DNA of 64,000 nucleotides from Ligula intestinalis (lineage: Eukaryota > Platyhelminthes > Cestoda > Diphyllobothriidea > Diphyllobothriidae): NCBI GenBank assembly GCA_036362985.1, contig JAYGXS010000004.1, positions 62,070,974 through 62,134,973 on the forward strand, read 5' to 3'. Position 1 is the first letter of the stretch. Each line of letters begins with the position of its first letter. Positions 20,441 to 32,191 of the stretch are shown one piece after another. The translations under genes were made by a program, and so were the position numbers. The notes beneath the pieces are model-generated. The model was not told the origin of the DNA. It was given only the letters and a program-made list of their open reading frames with translations, and did not search any database.

Positions 20441-23217
20441 AATAATACTAATAATAATAAGTTGTATATTTCAGACCCAATGGGCCTCATCAATAAACCA
20501 AAACTTCGATAACACGAAGTACTAGATATAATTGGTTTAACAAACAGTATCCGTAGTCTATAGCTAGAAGACGAGTATAACTGTTTACAAGCAAATTTTT
20601 TGGATTCGAAAAAAATGAATATAGCAGTGTCATGCGGAAGGTGAAATTCAAGGACACACACAGATAAGCCACATCGTTATCTAGATTCTGACTATGTATT
20701 CTGATACCTGCTGCCTCTATTAGTAGGGAGGGGGGCTTGGAAGCAAACTCAGTCGAAGCTGTGCGTGGGGCAGAACAATAGGTGTTAACGAAACATTACT
20801 GGTATATACGGGTTCCCGGCACTACACTCGGGTTCCCAAACTGGTGTGGCATGATAGAACATAGGGAACCCACCAGTTTATGATCGTGATGGACAACGCC
20901 GTATGAGATCCAAAAGTCCGTCAAATCTACAAGACCATCGTTTGGGATGTCTGAGATGCGACCAAATATAGGGCCCTGATGATGGTTGATGACCAGCAAA
21001 ACGACAGCCGTCAAGACTGCGTCCTGGGTCCGGGGGACACGAGTCAGAGGAAGGTAGTTTCAAGAAGGGATCCTGAATTCCCGATGGTCCTTTCTCGGGA
21101 TCGTGGAGAAAGCTGCCCGGAAAGGATGAGGAAAACAATCGGTTAATAAATTCAGTGTTAAGATAAATGTGCAGTCTTCGCTTGAATGCACATAGACTTG
21201 TCAACGCCCGAATATGAATTGGCAAATTATTCCAAAGATAGCTATACCTAGAAGCAAAAAATAGAGATCGCATAGAAGTGGAAGAAGCAGGAGGAGGTAT
21301 AATCAACGTTGAATTTCTTAGGTTGTAAGGGCGAGCAACGGGAAAAATGGCAGAAATCTTGGGGAGATTTGACCTATTATTAAGGCCAAACAGGAGACAA
21401 AACCCTGCTTCCAGTCTCCTGACCCAAAGAAATTTCAGTTTCATTATCTCACATCTATCTGAGTAGGAAGTATCAGAACATGCCGGATAGAGGACCCTTT
21501 TAGTGAATCTTCTTTGGACACTTTCAATTTTTGAATGGCTAGATTTGTTCATTAGACCGAAAAATGGACAACAGCATTCGAGAATAGGAAGCACTTCCAT
21601 ACGATAAAGTCTAGCTTCATTTCGGGAAGGTAGAAATTATAAGAGATGAAGCCGCATATCCGAGCAGCTTTTGCTGTAATTGTATCAGCGTGAGGTGAAA
21701 GGTCTAATTTATTGGTGTAACTTAAACCTAAGTCCTTAATGTTAGAACATTCAGTCATGGCGAAACCTTGAAAAATGATAAGCTGTGGCAGCCTTTCAGG
21801 CCCAAAACACATGAACTGCCTCTTAGAAGGCGAGAACTCCATCTGCCACGTGGAGCTCCACGCAGATAGAGCGTCCAAATCCGAATGAATGCGTTCTTAG
21901 CATCGCTCAGCCGTGGAATTAGAGAAGGAGTATACACATTTCAAGTCATCGGCATATATATACTATTGAGAGTGTTTAACTATCGTTGAAATATCATTTA
22001 TATAAAGTAAGAACAACAGGGGGCCCAGAACGGTACCTTGAAGGACACCGCTTAAAATAGCGGTAGGGGTAGAGTATGAGGACCCCACTAAGACCTGTTG
22101 TTTTCGATTAGAAAGATATGATCTAATAAAGTAAAGTAGGAAAATCTCTTAATTGCTTAATAAATGAGTTTGTAATGTCATCCGTCCCGACTGAATGGGA
22201 ACTGTTGAGACGAGCTATTTCTTTATGAATACTTGTAGGTGAGAAATCGATTGAAGTGAGATTTGCATCGCGCATCAGAGGTTTTTCGGGTGTTGGACTA
22301 GTCTTAATTGTAAAGAATTTGGCGAAGAAGTTATTTAAAATTTCTGCTTTGGCCAAATCCTCTGTAACAAAATGATATCTACTATCGAGTAAAGGCGGAA
22401 TGACTTTCTGAAGCTTAGCGGATGACCGAAAATGGAAGACTTGAGCAACGGATTTGGAAGATTTAGCATCATTTAGTGCCAGGGACTCTCCACGCCTATC
22501 TCATGCAAGCCTTATTTTTAGCTCTAAATCAAATATTTGCGCTATCCTTAAGTGCACCAACAAAGAGCTATTAGACGGATCCTTCAGTTGCTTCCGTAAT
22601 TTTTAAAGTCTATTTTGGAGAAAATGTGGAACGGTAGAGGAAGCTGAATTTGATTTAATAGGCTTAAGTGGGATAAAAGTCTGAATTTTTTTTGTAAGGT
22701 TTTGTAAAAGTTCATTGAAAAAGATTGGATCATTAGTTGTAAAAAATAGTGTGCCAATCTAGAGTACTTACGGAGTCATTAATGAGTTCAAGGTTTGCGT
22801 TAGCAATATCGAGGTTATTGCATTTTACCTCAGGCTTTGCAGAAAGGGAGACTGGAAAACAACACTGAATTAATGCGTGGTCACTTGTGAAGAGATCACG
22901 ATGAAAATTCATAAAGAGAGGGTGGACGTCATTTGTAAAAGTTAAATCTAATATGCTCTCATTTCTAGTCACTGAACTGACCAGTTGTGACATGTTCGCA
23001 AAGTTAATAGTTTCTACCAATTTTTGAAATTTTGGCGGACAAGTATTTGCCTCCCAGTCAACTTCTAGCAGATTAAAATCACCTATGGTTATTTTGACAT
23101 CAACTTCAGCTTCTGCAACTTTTGCAAACAGTTCGCAGAGCGCACTTTCATTACCAGAATAACATGGGGGATTATGGACACAGCCAATTACAGTTTTTTA
23201 TTGTGCGGGAGGATGAT
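20441..23217 (-). pseudogene. LINE-C copy, endonuclease to 3' UTR (minus strand)
   Basis: CR1-like element. The C-terminal half of the endonuclease shows GDFNLLEVDWEAN and FTSDHALIQCCF (22733-23080). The RT N-terminus has MAKAEILNNFFAKFF (22123-22356). Motif B and part of the palm (21900-22110) are degenerate. FSPSKRQFMCFGPERLP is at 21552-21878, and thumb to C-terminus is open over 240 codons (20878-21600), ending RRCPSRS. The 3' UTR ends in GAGGCCCATTGGGTCTGAAA and (ATT)n at about 20450. Stops and frameshifts are scattered. The 5' end abuts a LINE-A piece at 23218. Confidence 0.85.
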
Positions 23218-23410
23218 TGAAATAAAGCACTCAAATAAGATCTCGAACTTTGTGAGTGGAAATTATTCAACTTCAGGAAGATTGAAGTCGCCTGCACACA
23301 AGCAGTTCTTCATATATAAGTCAGCTGCAGACTAAAAAACCTGTAAGCAACCCCTCTGTCTTGATTGTAACCCAAACAAAAGTTCCCAGCGTTTCAGCCA
23401 CTCGGCTAGG
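23218..23410 (-). pseudogene. LINE-A fragment, endonuclease piece
   Basis: A minus-strand match to 29930-30110: the CAGGCGACTTCAATCTTCC block (AGDFNLPEV) and neighbours. It is short and diverged. Confidence 0.6.
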
Positions 23411-24229
23411 TGTAATCTGAACAAAAAAACCCCGTTTATGTGAGTGCCAAAGGTCAGAATTTTGGATAAGCTCGAGTTTATATATATTCTGTTCTCCGGC
23501 ATCATATTGAAAGGTCGTGGCCGTGGTTTTTCTTGTTGTCGCTACTTCTTTCTTCCAATATGGGATGCTTTTAAAACTTTTATTTTTAATTGTGGTTTAA
23601 CATAGAAGCTGGTTTTGGAAGCCATGAAAAAAAGGCGAGGTATTTCGCGAAACGGTCTTCAAGTGTGACAGCAATTACTCAATATCGTTGGTGATCCCGG
23701 TGCTCCGGATTTTGGCCTTATGTGGATTTTTTCCGTAGGTGAACGAGGGAATGTTACAGAGTACTCGCTGGATCTTATCTGCTTCCCCGTATAGTGTTGC
23801 CAGAGGCGCGGATGAATCCATCTGAATTCTTACCGTTTTGGTGCATCTCCATTTCACCGTGTTACAGGCTTTTTTCTTTGGTTTAAATTTAAGGCTTGGG
23901 AGAACACCCTTTTTAGAGTAGAGAACTGGATGGTGCGCTTAAGTTTCCTTCCGTAGATATCCAAGTCTACCTAGTTGTTATGGTATCTGTGTCCATTTAT
24001 TAAAATTTTTTAACAAATTGTATTTTTGGAACTCTGTGCGTTTTACATTTTTCCTTAAAATAATAGCACAACTAATCAAGTTTTGCCTCTCGCTGTCCAC
24101 TTGCACAAGCTTTTGTAATCCTGCGAGGTCTTTTCCCAGATTCGGACTGCCAGAAATAGACGTGGCTAAGAGTTCCTCGTATAGCCGCTGAATGGTAATA
24201 GAAGTTGCTCCTGCAGCCTTCTCTGGCTA
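23411..24229. other. Unassigned; possible LINE ORF1 remnant
   Basis: The only candidate is a minus-strand frame (23675-23857, 60 codons) beginning MKWRCTKTVRIQMDSSAPLA that reads on, with stops, to about 23420. Its basic N-terminus and its position upstream of LINE endonuclease sequence on the same strand would fit an ORF1 remnant, but I recognise no domain. Confidence 0.3.
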
Positions 24230-24435
24230 CTTTGTTCCTGACACGACCCTTACACATACATTTTAGTTCATTAAAATAACTACAAGTGGCTTTAATTTAT
24301 TTCTTACAGTGCATGTAGCATGCATTAAATACGAATTAATCATACATTAATGAATAGTTAAAACTTTAACCACGGTTTCCGTAAGAAACTTGGGCGGGTG
24401 AACCTTTACTATTGGGCGGTAATACGCGGAAATCT
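24230..24435 (+). mobile_element. Penelope-like 3' module (first copy)
   Basis: It shares AAGTGGCTTTAATTTATTTC and, about 100 bp on, a CCGTAAGAAACTTGGGCGG block with 51560-51790 (+) and 46020-46195 (minus). In the last of these the module directly follows a PLE GIY-YIG reading frame, so I assign it to the PLE 3' region. Confidence 0.55.
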
Positions 24436-24477
24436 TACGCACGTAGTTTGCAAGACTTCAAGTAGATCTGTTAACTA

Positions 24478-24520
24478 TTCCATTGTAAACTGGCATAATA
24501 AACATATTATTATTATAAAT
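24478..24520 (+). mobile_element. LINE-A 3' terminus, very short copy
   Basis: It carries only the last bases of the family, CATTGTAAACTGGCATAATA, followed by AACATATT and an ATT tail. An extremely 5'-truncated LINE-A insertion. Confidence 0.7.
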
Positions 24521-25154
24521 GAGGGTCCCAAGCATGAACTTAAAGCTCCCGTCAACTTAATTTCGAACTTATCCGGTTTCAAAAGAACGATTTGGCAAGA
24601 AGTCATCATGGAAAGCGATAATATAGTGGTTGCTCAGTTCATTTCAGTGTTCATTGTGTTATGGACGAAGACGTTGAGGTTTGCACACACGTAACGGAGT
24701 AGATCACTTGTTCAGGTCTCCAGATGTAACATCTAACGGGGTTGTATGTCACCGGAGGCACACACGAGTAGCAGTGGAGAAGAATATCAGGCCGTAACAA
24801 AAAGTGTCTACTATTGTGAGGCAAGGAATATGTAGTAAAAGGAAAAAGGGATATCGATATAAAATAATGCCAAGGTTATATTCAATCGATTTATTTGGGG
24901 TGAGGATTGCACACGAAATATCAGATAGACACCGGTGGAGAGTGCAGCGCTGTGAGCAACCGCGGGTGAGGGCCTTGGAGGTGTTGACGAGAGGGGACAT
25001 ACAGTACGACGAGATAATTGTAACGAGGGGGAGAAGTCAGCGATGGGGAGGGAAGATACACCGGCAATCACTATCGACAAATGACTGCAGCATGCTCATC
25101 CAAAACCTGCGCGAATGTGGCCTTGACACATTCAAACAACCCTGATGATCAGGG
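24521..25154. other. Unassigned segment
   Basis: The longest frame is 113 codons (24804-25145, +), basic and without a recognised motif; overlapping frames on the other strand are of similar length. A 15-bp hairpin, CCCTGATGATCAGGG, lies at about 25140-25154. Confidence 0.4.
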
Positions 25155-25740
25155 TGTAAGTGTATTTGTGGGAAGTAGCCTATCACCTTTGAATTCCCTA
25201 GTCATCACATCAAGATCGATAGAATTAGTGAAAATTTAAAGAAATTACACCATCTAGTGAATTCACACTTAATTTGATACAATTCCATCGTTTTTAAGAT
25301 AACATCGGCCCATATTCCGCTTCCTGCCGCAACAAGTGTCTCTCTGGGGCGCTATTTGCATGATTGCACAGGTCGAAATATTATAATCACCACAGGCAGG
25401 TTATAATACTGTTCCAAGACACGGTTTGAAAAAATATTTTCTCACATCAAGTTTTCTTTGGGTCAGAAGAAGTTCGAAAGGTTATACCCGAAGGTAAATT
25501 AAAGTAGAAAGTTGAAAATCATCACTGCAAATGAGAGTAAATTCCAGGCTACGCACTATATAAACGTTTGTACCAAGTCTCCACAAAACAGCCGATAATT
25601 CAAAAGAGAAAGATTTACTTTGTTTAAGTGGATCTCGTATGACAGTGCACTTGGACCCATTACTAGTTTTTGGTTGACATCTGCATATTTTCGATAAGGT
25701 TGTATTTATACTGCGTCCAGTGTCTCGAAGCGTATTCATG
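25155..25740 (-). pseudogene. LINE-B-like C-terminal fragment and 3' UTR
   Basis: On the minus strand: VYIVRSLEFTLICSDDF (compare IVRG..CALEFDDFF in LINE-B), then RKLDVRKYFFKPC, followed by the 3' UTR with ATGTGATGACTAGGGAATTC. It belongs to the same subfamily as the insert at 17685-17990. Stops are frequent. Confidence 0.6.
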
Positions 25741-25934
25741 CTACGGCCTTAGGAAAGTACCGACGAAAACTGAAAATACACGCTTCATAGTAAAAGGCAT
25801 TGAAGTTGCCACTTAAGCTGAATTACGACCTTGTAAGGCAGCCTCTATGTTGTCTGCTTTGTTGCTCTTTGGAGTGGGAGTTCGCTCAGTTAGTGGAGCC
25901 ACGTACAAAGAATCTGACTTTCATTTTCGAGACA

Positions 25935-27127
25935 CTGTCACTTTATTAAGGGGAGAAGGCTTTCGCCCTTGAGCTCCCTATTCATAACCAAAATCGCATA
26001 ATAGGTCCACCGTAACAATAGTACATAATACAAATGTACAAATGTAGTCTTAACATCAGCGATAAGTGTGAGCCAGTTGCAAGGTGCTGCTACTGACACT
26101 TTGTTCATTATATCTGCCACAGTTTCTCAGCAAATGAGAATCAAGTTTGTGTTTAAAAATGTCAACAGTATCTGAGAGGACCACATCTTCCGGGAGTCCG
26201 TTCCACGCTCCAATGACCCTCTGAGAGAAGGCGTTTCATCGAACGTCGATACGGGCCGGTTTCCTCTGTAGTTTAAAAGGATGACCTCGCAGATGGTCAG
26301 TCTGAGCCAATTCGAAGAAATCTTCAAATTCTAGGGCGCAGTCTTGGCCTCTAACAATACGGTAGGTTTGTATGAGGTCCCCGCGGAGTTGCCTATAATT
26401 GAGAAGGAAAAGATCAAGTTCGGTCAGTCTGTCTTCATAAGGCAGATGACCAAGATTCTTGACCATCATTGTAGCCCTCGCCTGCACTCGTTCCAGGTGC
26501 AGGAAATCCTTCTTGAACCACGGACGCCAGGCCTAGACAGCATACTCCAAGTAGGACCGAACAAATGCTCCGTAGGTTTTCCTGAAGAGCTCCTTGTCAA
26601 TATTGACGAATCCCCACCTAATCACAAACAGCACCTGTGTCGCGCGTTTAGCTGCCTTTACACACTGAGTAGATGGTTTAAGTGAGGAATTTATTTGAAC
26701 ACCGAGATCCTTTTGTTCGTTCACATTTGAAAGCGGTTGCCCATCGAGAAGGTATTGGAAGGAATCGTTCTCCTCATCGGTCCTTCTAGTACGGAGTCTT
26801 AAAACCACACACTTACTAATGTTGAAGTTTAAAAGCCAACAACAGACCAGCAGCTAAGTCGATTGAGGCTCTCTTGAAGCGCTAACCTATCGGCGTCAGA
26901 CCTGATAGCTATCCAGAGTTTGACGTCATCGACAAACATGATAGCACTGCAACCCAGGTCGTTGACACAGTCGTTGATAAAGAAAAGGAAGAGCAGTGGC
27001 CCTAAGACAGAGCCTTAGGGGACGCCACTCAGAACAGATGTAGGGTTTGACTTTGAGTCACCGATGCACACAATTTGCGATCGCCCTGTGAGAAAATCTG
27101 TGATCCATGCCAGCAGGTTTCCTCTTA
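25935..27127 (-). pseudogene. LINE-B copy, 3' half (split by LINE-A)
   Basis: It reads from the LINE-A insertion point: GNLLAWITDFLTG (26990-27125), then motif B with a stop in PQGS, then FVDDVKLW near 26920 where FADD is expected (Ala to Val). Next come VLRLRTRRTDEENDSFQYLL (26533-26808) and the C-terminal region RATMMVKNLGHLPYEDRLTE (26236-26487). The 3' UTR ends with TATGAATAGGGAGCTCAAGG and CCCCTTAATAAAGTG near 25940. Its 5' half is at 32729-34045. Confidence 0.85.
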
Positions 27128-27370
27128 TAATAATATGTTTATTATGCCAGTTTACAGGCAATTGTAAAAAGTTGGTAATGCACCTCTTGGGCGCCTTCCA
27201 ATACCTCGAAGACCGGAAAAACCTAAAACAAACTCCCTATGTTGCGGCCAGTATTAGTTTTGTTTCAGGTTTTGTGTTTTGTCAATACTGGGCGAGATAG
27301 GGAGTTTGTTTCAAGTGAAAAAACCTGCCTTCAAAGGTATGATACAAACGGAATAAATGTACAGTTGTAA

Positions 27371-27389
27371 GCTGAGTTGACTCATCAGC
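27371..27389 (-). other. Conserved hairpin in the LINE-A 3' UTR (second copy)
   Basis: Identical to 11134-11152: GCTGAGTTGACTCATCAGC. Conserved between two diverged LINE-A copies. Confidence 0.45.
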
Positions 27390-27575
27390 AGGAGAACTGT
27401 TTTTATATCGTTTAAAAACATTAGTTCCAGACGGAGAGGGTTGGCACAAGAGCACAGTGTTCTCAGTCTTCCTTCAATGGTTGTCGGCAAAAGTTGTGCG
27501 CTATCGGCTGAAGGGTAAGCAGACTGCGGGCTGCTGCTTCAGCAGCAGTATCTTCAGCGTGAAGCCTGGCGGGGT

Positions 27576-30403
27576 TCAAAGTCCACGAACGCCATCAGAG
27601 TGAAAGAGAGATTCCACCGAGTCAGCACCCAAAATTCGTGAAAGTTGTCCTGAATGTAGAAAACTAGTTATAGCTCTCTTAAACATAGGGTATTTTTGCT
27701 GGGTTTTAATACTTTTGGGCAGCTTATTCCAGATTGATATGGCATTTACTGAAAAGAATTGCCGGTACTTAACTGTACGTGTCATAGGAAGAAATAAAAA
27801 TACGTCTCGATGACTTACACGTCGAGAGTGCTCAAGCTGTCTTATTGAACTAAGGGGATTAAAGGTTTGACCATTCAAAAGTTTAAACAGTAAAAAAGAC
27901 CCTTCTGCAATCGACGAAGCCATAGGGGATCCAGCTTTATAAGTTCGCACCTTTGTTGGTAGGTTAAGTTACGGTGTTCTGCAGTGAAAACTCTTCTAGT
28001 GAAGAAGTGCTGCACCGATTCTATTTTCTTCCGTTCACTAGTGCGCAGAAGACTGAATAGAGGTGAGCAGTATTCAAGACTAGGTCTCACGTACATATTA
28101 TAAAGGCTAGTTCTAACCTTGATTGTCTTAAAATTTCTAAGGATAAATCCGGTGGTTCGGCGTGCTTTCGAGACTATCAGGGCACAGTGCTCTGACAAAT
28201 TTAGACTATTAGAGTAGGATATGCCCAAATCCTTGATAACTCCTGGGACATTTAATTCGTGGCCGTCAATGCTTAATTCCGGTTGATGATCGTCGCCAAC
28301 AACCATAACGGAACATTTGTGCCATGAAAGGGTGAGGCGCCATGTGCAGCACCACTGGGCGAAGGCCTGAAAATCCTTTTTTTATAAGCTCGAGCACGAT
28401 GTTGCGATCTGCCAATTTATATCGATAAGCGACTTTTTAATCATCAGCGTACATGAAGGGTCTGCCATACTGAAAACAATCTGAAACGTCGTTGACAAAC
28501 AGGCAAAATAGAAGCGGACCCAGTACACTACCCTGTATAACTCCACTCCTCACATGCGTGGGGTTGGAGATAACATTGGAGATTTTTACTCGTTGTGTGC
28601 GAGCACCCAAATAGGAAGATATGAAGTTCAGTGGCTTGCCACCTATGCCGAAGGAGGCTAGTTTCAGAAGGAGGAGGTTATGATCGACCCGATCAAAGGC
28701 CTTAGTAAAATCAAAATAGACGCTATAAGTGGCAAAACCGCTGTCTCTAGATTGCAACACATAATCAAAGAAAGAGAGATGGCAGGTATCACAAGATCGT
28801 TTCTCAAGAAAGCCATGTTGAACTGTATTGAGCAGGTTGTTCTCTGTCAAGTGACGCATCATCTTTTCTTTGATCAATGTCTCCAAGATCATCGAGGCTG
28901 CGGAAGTGTATTTATTGGCCTAAAGTTGTCGAATGACATCGATCGGCCATGCTTGCGAATAGGCATTATGTGTGATTCCTTCTACAACGAAGAAAAGGTT
29001 TCGCTCTCAAGAGCAAAATTCAATATCTTACAAAGAATAGACGGAAAGATATCATTTGCTTCAGCTTTTAGAAGGCTAACTGGGACGCCATCCGGTCCTG
29101 GACTATAAGATTGACGATAACGACAAATGGCTACAGTCACGTCCTAGAGGGTAAAACTTATGGTTTCGAGTATGGCCCCCGACCAAGCCTGGATAACCGG
29201 AAGTGCAGCGAACGAGCGTTCACTAAACGTTTTGGATAGGAACGCATTGAAGCTATCGGTGGTCAACTTAGCGTCAGCTATGGGGTTTCCTAAAGCATCT
29301 TGAAGTATGGGGTATTGCGTTTTCCTCTGCGCTTTTACTGTACACGAAAAGAGTTTCGCAACATTAAGGGAAGGAATTTCAGCGAAGTGAGCCTCATCGG
29401 CTATCTGCTTTGCTTCGGAGAGCTTCTTAGCCTGCTCAAAGATCAGTGTGATCAAGGGCAGAACGGAAGTGTCGTTCTGCCGATACAAACGACGAGAGAG
29501 TTTACGCAGCCTACGACGGAAAGACAGAGGAAGGTACACTTCATCCTTGACATGTATTACTTTCTTACGGGGGACAAAGTGGAGGATGAGTGGATCCAGC
29601 ACTTTGTACAGTGCATCGGTACAAACATTTACATCCAAACATTGGAAAAATTCAGACCAGTCGAGAGCGTTTAGATGTGCCAGTAGGTCCGCCGTGTTTG
29701 CTGATCGGAAGTCATGATAAAGACTATACTTTTGGGAAAATGTTTCATCCGCCTCCAGTTCTAGTTCACTAACAACTGTAAGATGGTCTGAACTCCCAAG
29801 TGCGTCTAAGGATGACACTGAAAGTGGTTCGCATCCCCTACAAAAAATTAGGTCGAGTATTTTTGCTCCTCGACTGGGAAAATCGACTACCTGATCCCAC
29901 ATGCCGATATCTATTGCCTCAAGTAAGTTCTCGAACTTTGAAGGACCGGATGGTGGAAACCATTGCACGTCAGGAAGGTTAAAATCGCCTGCAATCAAGC
30001 AATAGTGAAGATTCAAGTCAGCTGCGGCATGAAATGCCTGCGAGAGACAACAATCGTAGTCTGCATTGGCATTAGGTGGGCGATAACCACAGCCAACAAG
30101 TAAGGAGTATTTGTTTTTTAGAACAACTCGTAGCCAGCAGCTCTCCTCCACCGCTGTGAATTGTGGATAGTCTAACGGGAGAAAGGCAAGTGGCTGCTTA
30201 ATATAGATGCAGCTTCCTCCGCCACGGCCATTGTTTCGATCGCTCCGAACGCACGAATAGCCTAGAACAGAGAGTTCTGAGTCAGCTACACAGGCCGATG
30301 CCCATGTCTCAGTTACCATAACAATGTCTGGGCGGTTGACGAAAACCATAGTCTGGAGCAGAGGCATTTTATTAATCAGTGATCTGGCATTTAAAACGAC
30401 CAA
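27576..30403 (-). pseudogene. LINE-A ORF2: endonuclease and reverse transcriptase
   Basis: The APE-type endonuclease is open for 419 codons (30403-29144): LNARSLINKM, MVTETWAS, NNGRGGGSCIYIK, GCGYRPP, AGDFNLPDVQWF, SRGAKILDLIF and LGSSDHLTVV, covering the catalytic Asn, Glu, Asp and His positions. It ends at a stop just before the RT. The RT then shows SPGPDGVPVSLLK, NTVQHGFLEKRSCDTC, motif A VYFDFTKAFDRVDHN, motif [21 protein letters not shown] and motif C FMYADD followed by a stop (28437-28892). The thumb and C-terminus are at 28306-27576 with frameshifts. Its job in the family is target-primed reverse transcription. Confidence 0.85.
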
Positions 30404-30680
30404 TTTAAGAGGGCATGTCTGAGGTTTCGGTGGCGGGACAGCTAGGCCATCACTGCTACCGGCTTCGACCAGAGCGATGTCCTTTTGACCTGAACTATTT
30501 TCCCCTCTCTTATTTTGAGATTTGTCTCGCCATTGTTTCTCCGTTTTTCCAGCTCTATTATTAGCTGTCTCATCTTTCTCCGCTCTTTCAACTCGTAATC
30601 CGGCTGAAAAAAACTTGCGAATGCAGACTCCGAAAGGATGGTTTGCGCTCTAGCAAGAGTTTCGCCTGTGCTTCAGTTTC

Positions 30681-32191
30681 TTAAATAACTTTTAGAGGTC
30701 GTGGCCGAGAAGTTGATTCGGCAGCTGTTGGAGCCTTCCCTATTCGAAATGCCTTAAGAATGCGGAAAGACTCACCTGGTTTTAGCAACGGTTTGGCGTA
30801 GACTCGCATAAGACCCACGTCATGGTCAATTCGTTCTTGTGCAATTGACGACTCTGACTCTGGGGCCCCCCTTACAACTATTTTCTGCTTGCAACTCAAT
30901 GGGGCATATGTTGTAAGCTCACGTATTTCAGCCGAGGGAGCAATTGTATCCGGTACATGCGGTTCTGATTTACTGGATATTGGGTAAGCTGAATGCAAAC
31001 CCATGAACCGTTTGGCTTTCTTAGGCTTATGCCTCTTTTGAGTTATGATCTTGTCAAACTCTTGGTCATCGCTTTCTTGTGCAGAGTCGAGCAACGATGT
31101 GGTGCTAGGATGCAAATCCTGATAATTGCTACTGTCACTTAAGCCGAGTGACGATGGTATAGCCCGTGGGCTTGACACATGATCCAATATGCAGGTTTCA
31201 GGCGTGTCGACAGACATGTCCAAATCCAAGTCAATATCAGCGTCAACTCGTTCTTGTGCAATTGTTGACGCTTTCTCTGGAGCCCCTTTTACAACTATAT
31301 TCTGCTTGTGACTCACTGGTGCATCTGTTGCGAGCTCACGAGTTCCGACCAAGCGGCCATCTGTATCCGGTACTAAAGGTTTGATGGGTCCTGATGTGCC
31401 GGTTTTTGGTTTAGCTGACTGCGCATTCCTGGTCCATTTAGACTTTCGAGCCTTTCTAGCCCTATGCTTTTTTGGCTTCATGATCTTATCGACCTCTGTA
31501 TCGTCGCTTTCTAGTGCAGCATCAAGCAACGATGTGACGCTAGGACGCAAATGCAGATCATTGTTAGTGCTGCCTGAGCAGAGTAATAACGGCGTAAACT
31601 GCGGATTTATTTTAGTTTCTTTGCGATCGAGTGAGACGCCCGCTGGTTTACTTGGTTCGGCAGATGATATGCGAGTTTCAGGTTTACCGGCCGAGGCTAT
31701 CTGAGCATATGTACTTTTATTTATCCCCGGTTTTTGGCCGACAAGGGCTGTTTTAACCACTGCATAAGAAATATGCGTTTTTAGATGTGCTACTTTTGTT
31801 TCAGTTTATTTACCTCGTGGTAAAGTTCCTGCTTCATCTCCGAAAACTCCTGGCGGAGGACGAAGTCCTCACAGTCTAACTTCGGTAAACGTAGTAGACA
31901 TCTTGGCCGTTTTGCGGGAGGTGGAGAATTTATAAAATTATCTAAGTGGCCATATCGGCAGTTACTTTCTGGTCGTATCTTAACATGGTTGTCAAGGGCC
32001 CGTGTCAAAGTGGCCGGGCTGCCTGAGGTGCTCACACCGCTAATAACCAGATTTGGCGACCCGGGTTTGAGATCCGGCGGAGGCAAAACGTTTCGTGCTA
32101 ACGGACTTGTAGCATCTAAAGTTTCCATGTTATGTAAGATTTTTTTGTGTTGCGACCTGCGTGTGATACTGCCAATTAAGTCGGAAGCCAA
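30681..32191 (-). pseudogene. LINE-A ORF1, with internal module duplication
   Basis: Two open segments (32191-31790 and 31760-30681) are in different frames, but the other copy shows they once formed one ORF. The first ends in a heptad-like EFSEMKQELYHEVNKLKQK, a likely coiled coil for ORF1p multimers. The second (359 codons) has two related modules at about residues 69-173 and 215-312: SLLDAALESDDTEVDKIMKP against SLLDSAQESDDQEFDKIITQ, each followed by a Lys/Arg-rich patch, PDT, RELAT/RELTT, KQNIVVKGAPE/KQKIVVRGAPE and SxIAQERxD. Basic patches suit nucleic-acid binding, which is inference. The copy at 3060-4779 has only one module. Neither segment starts with a clear ATG. Confidence 0.7.
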
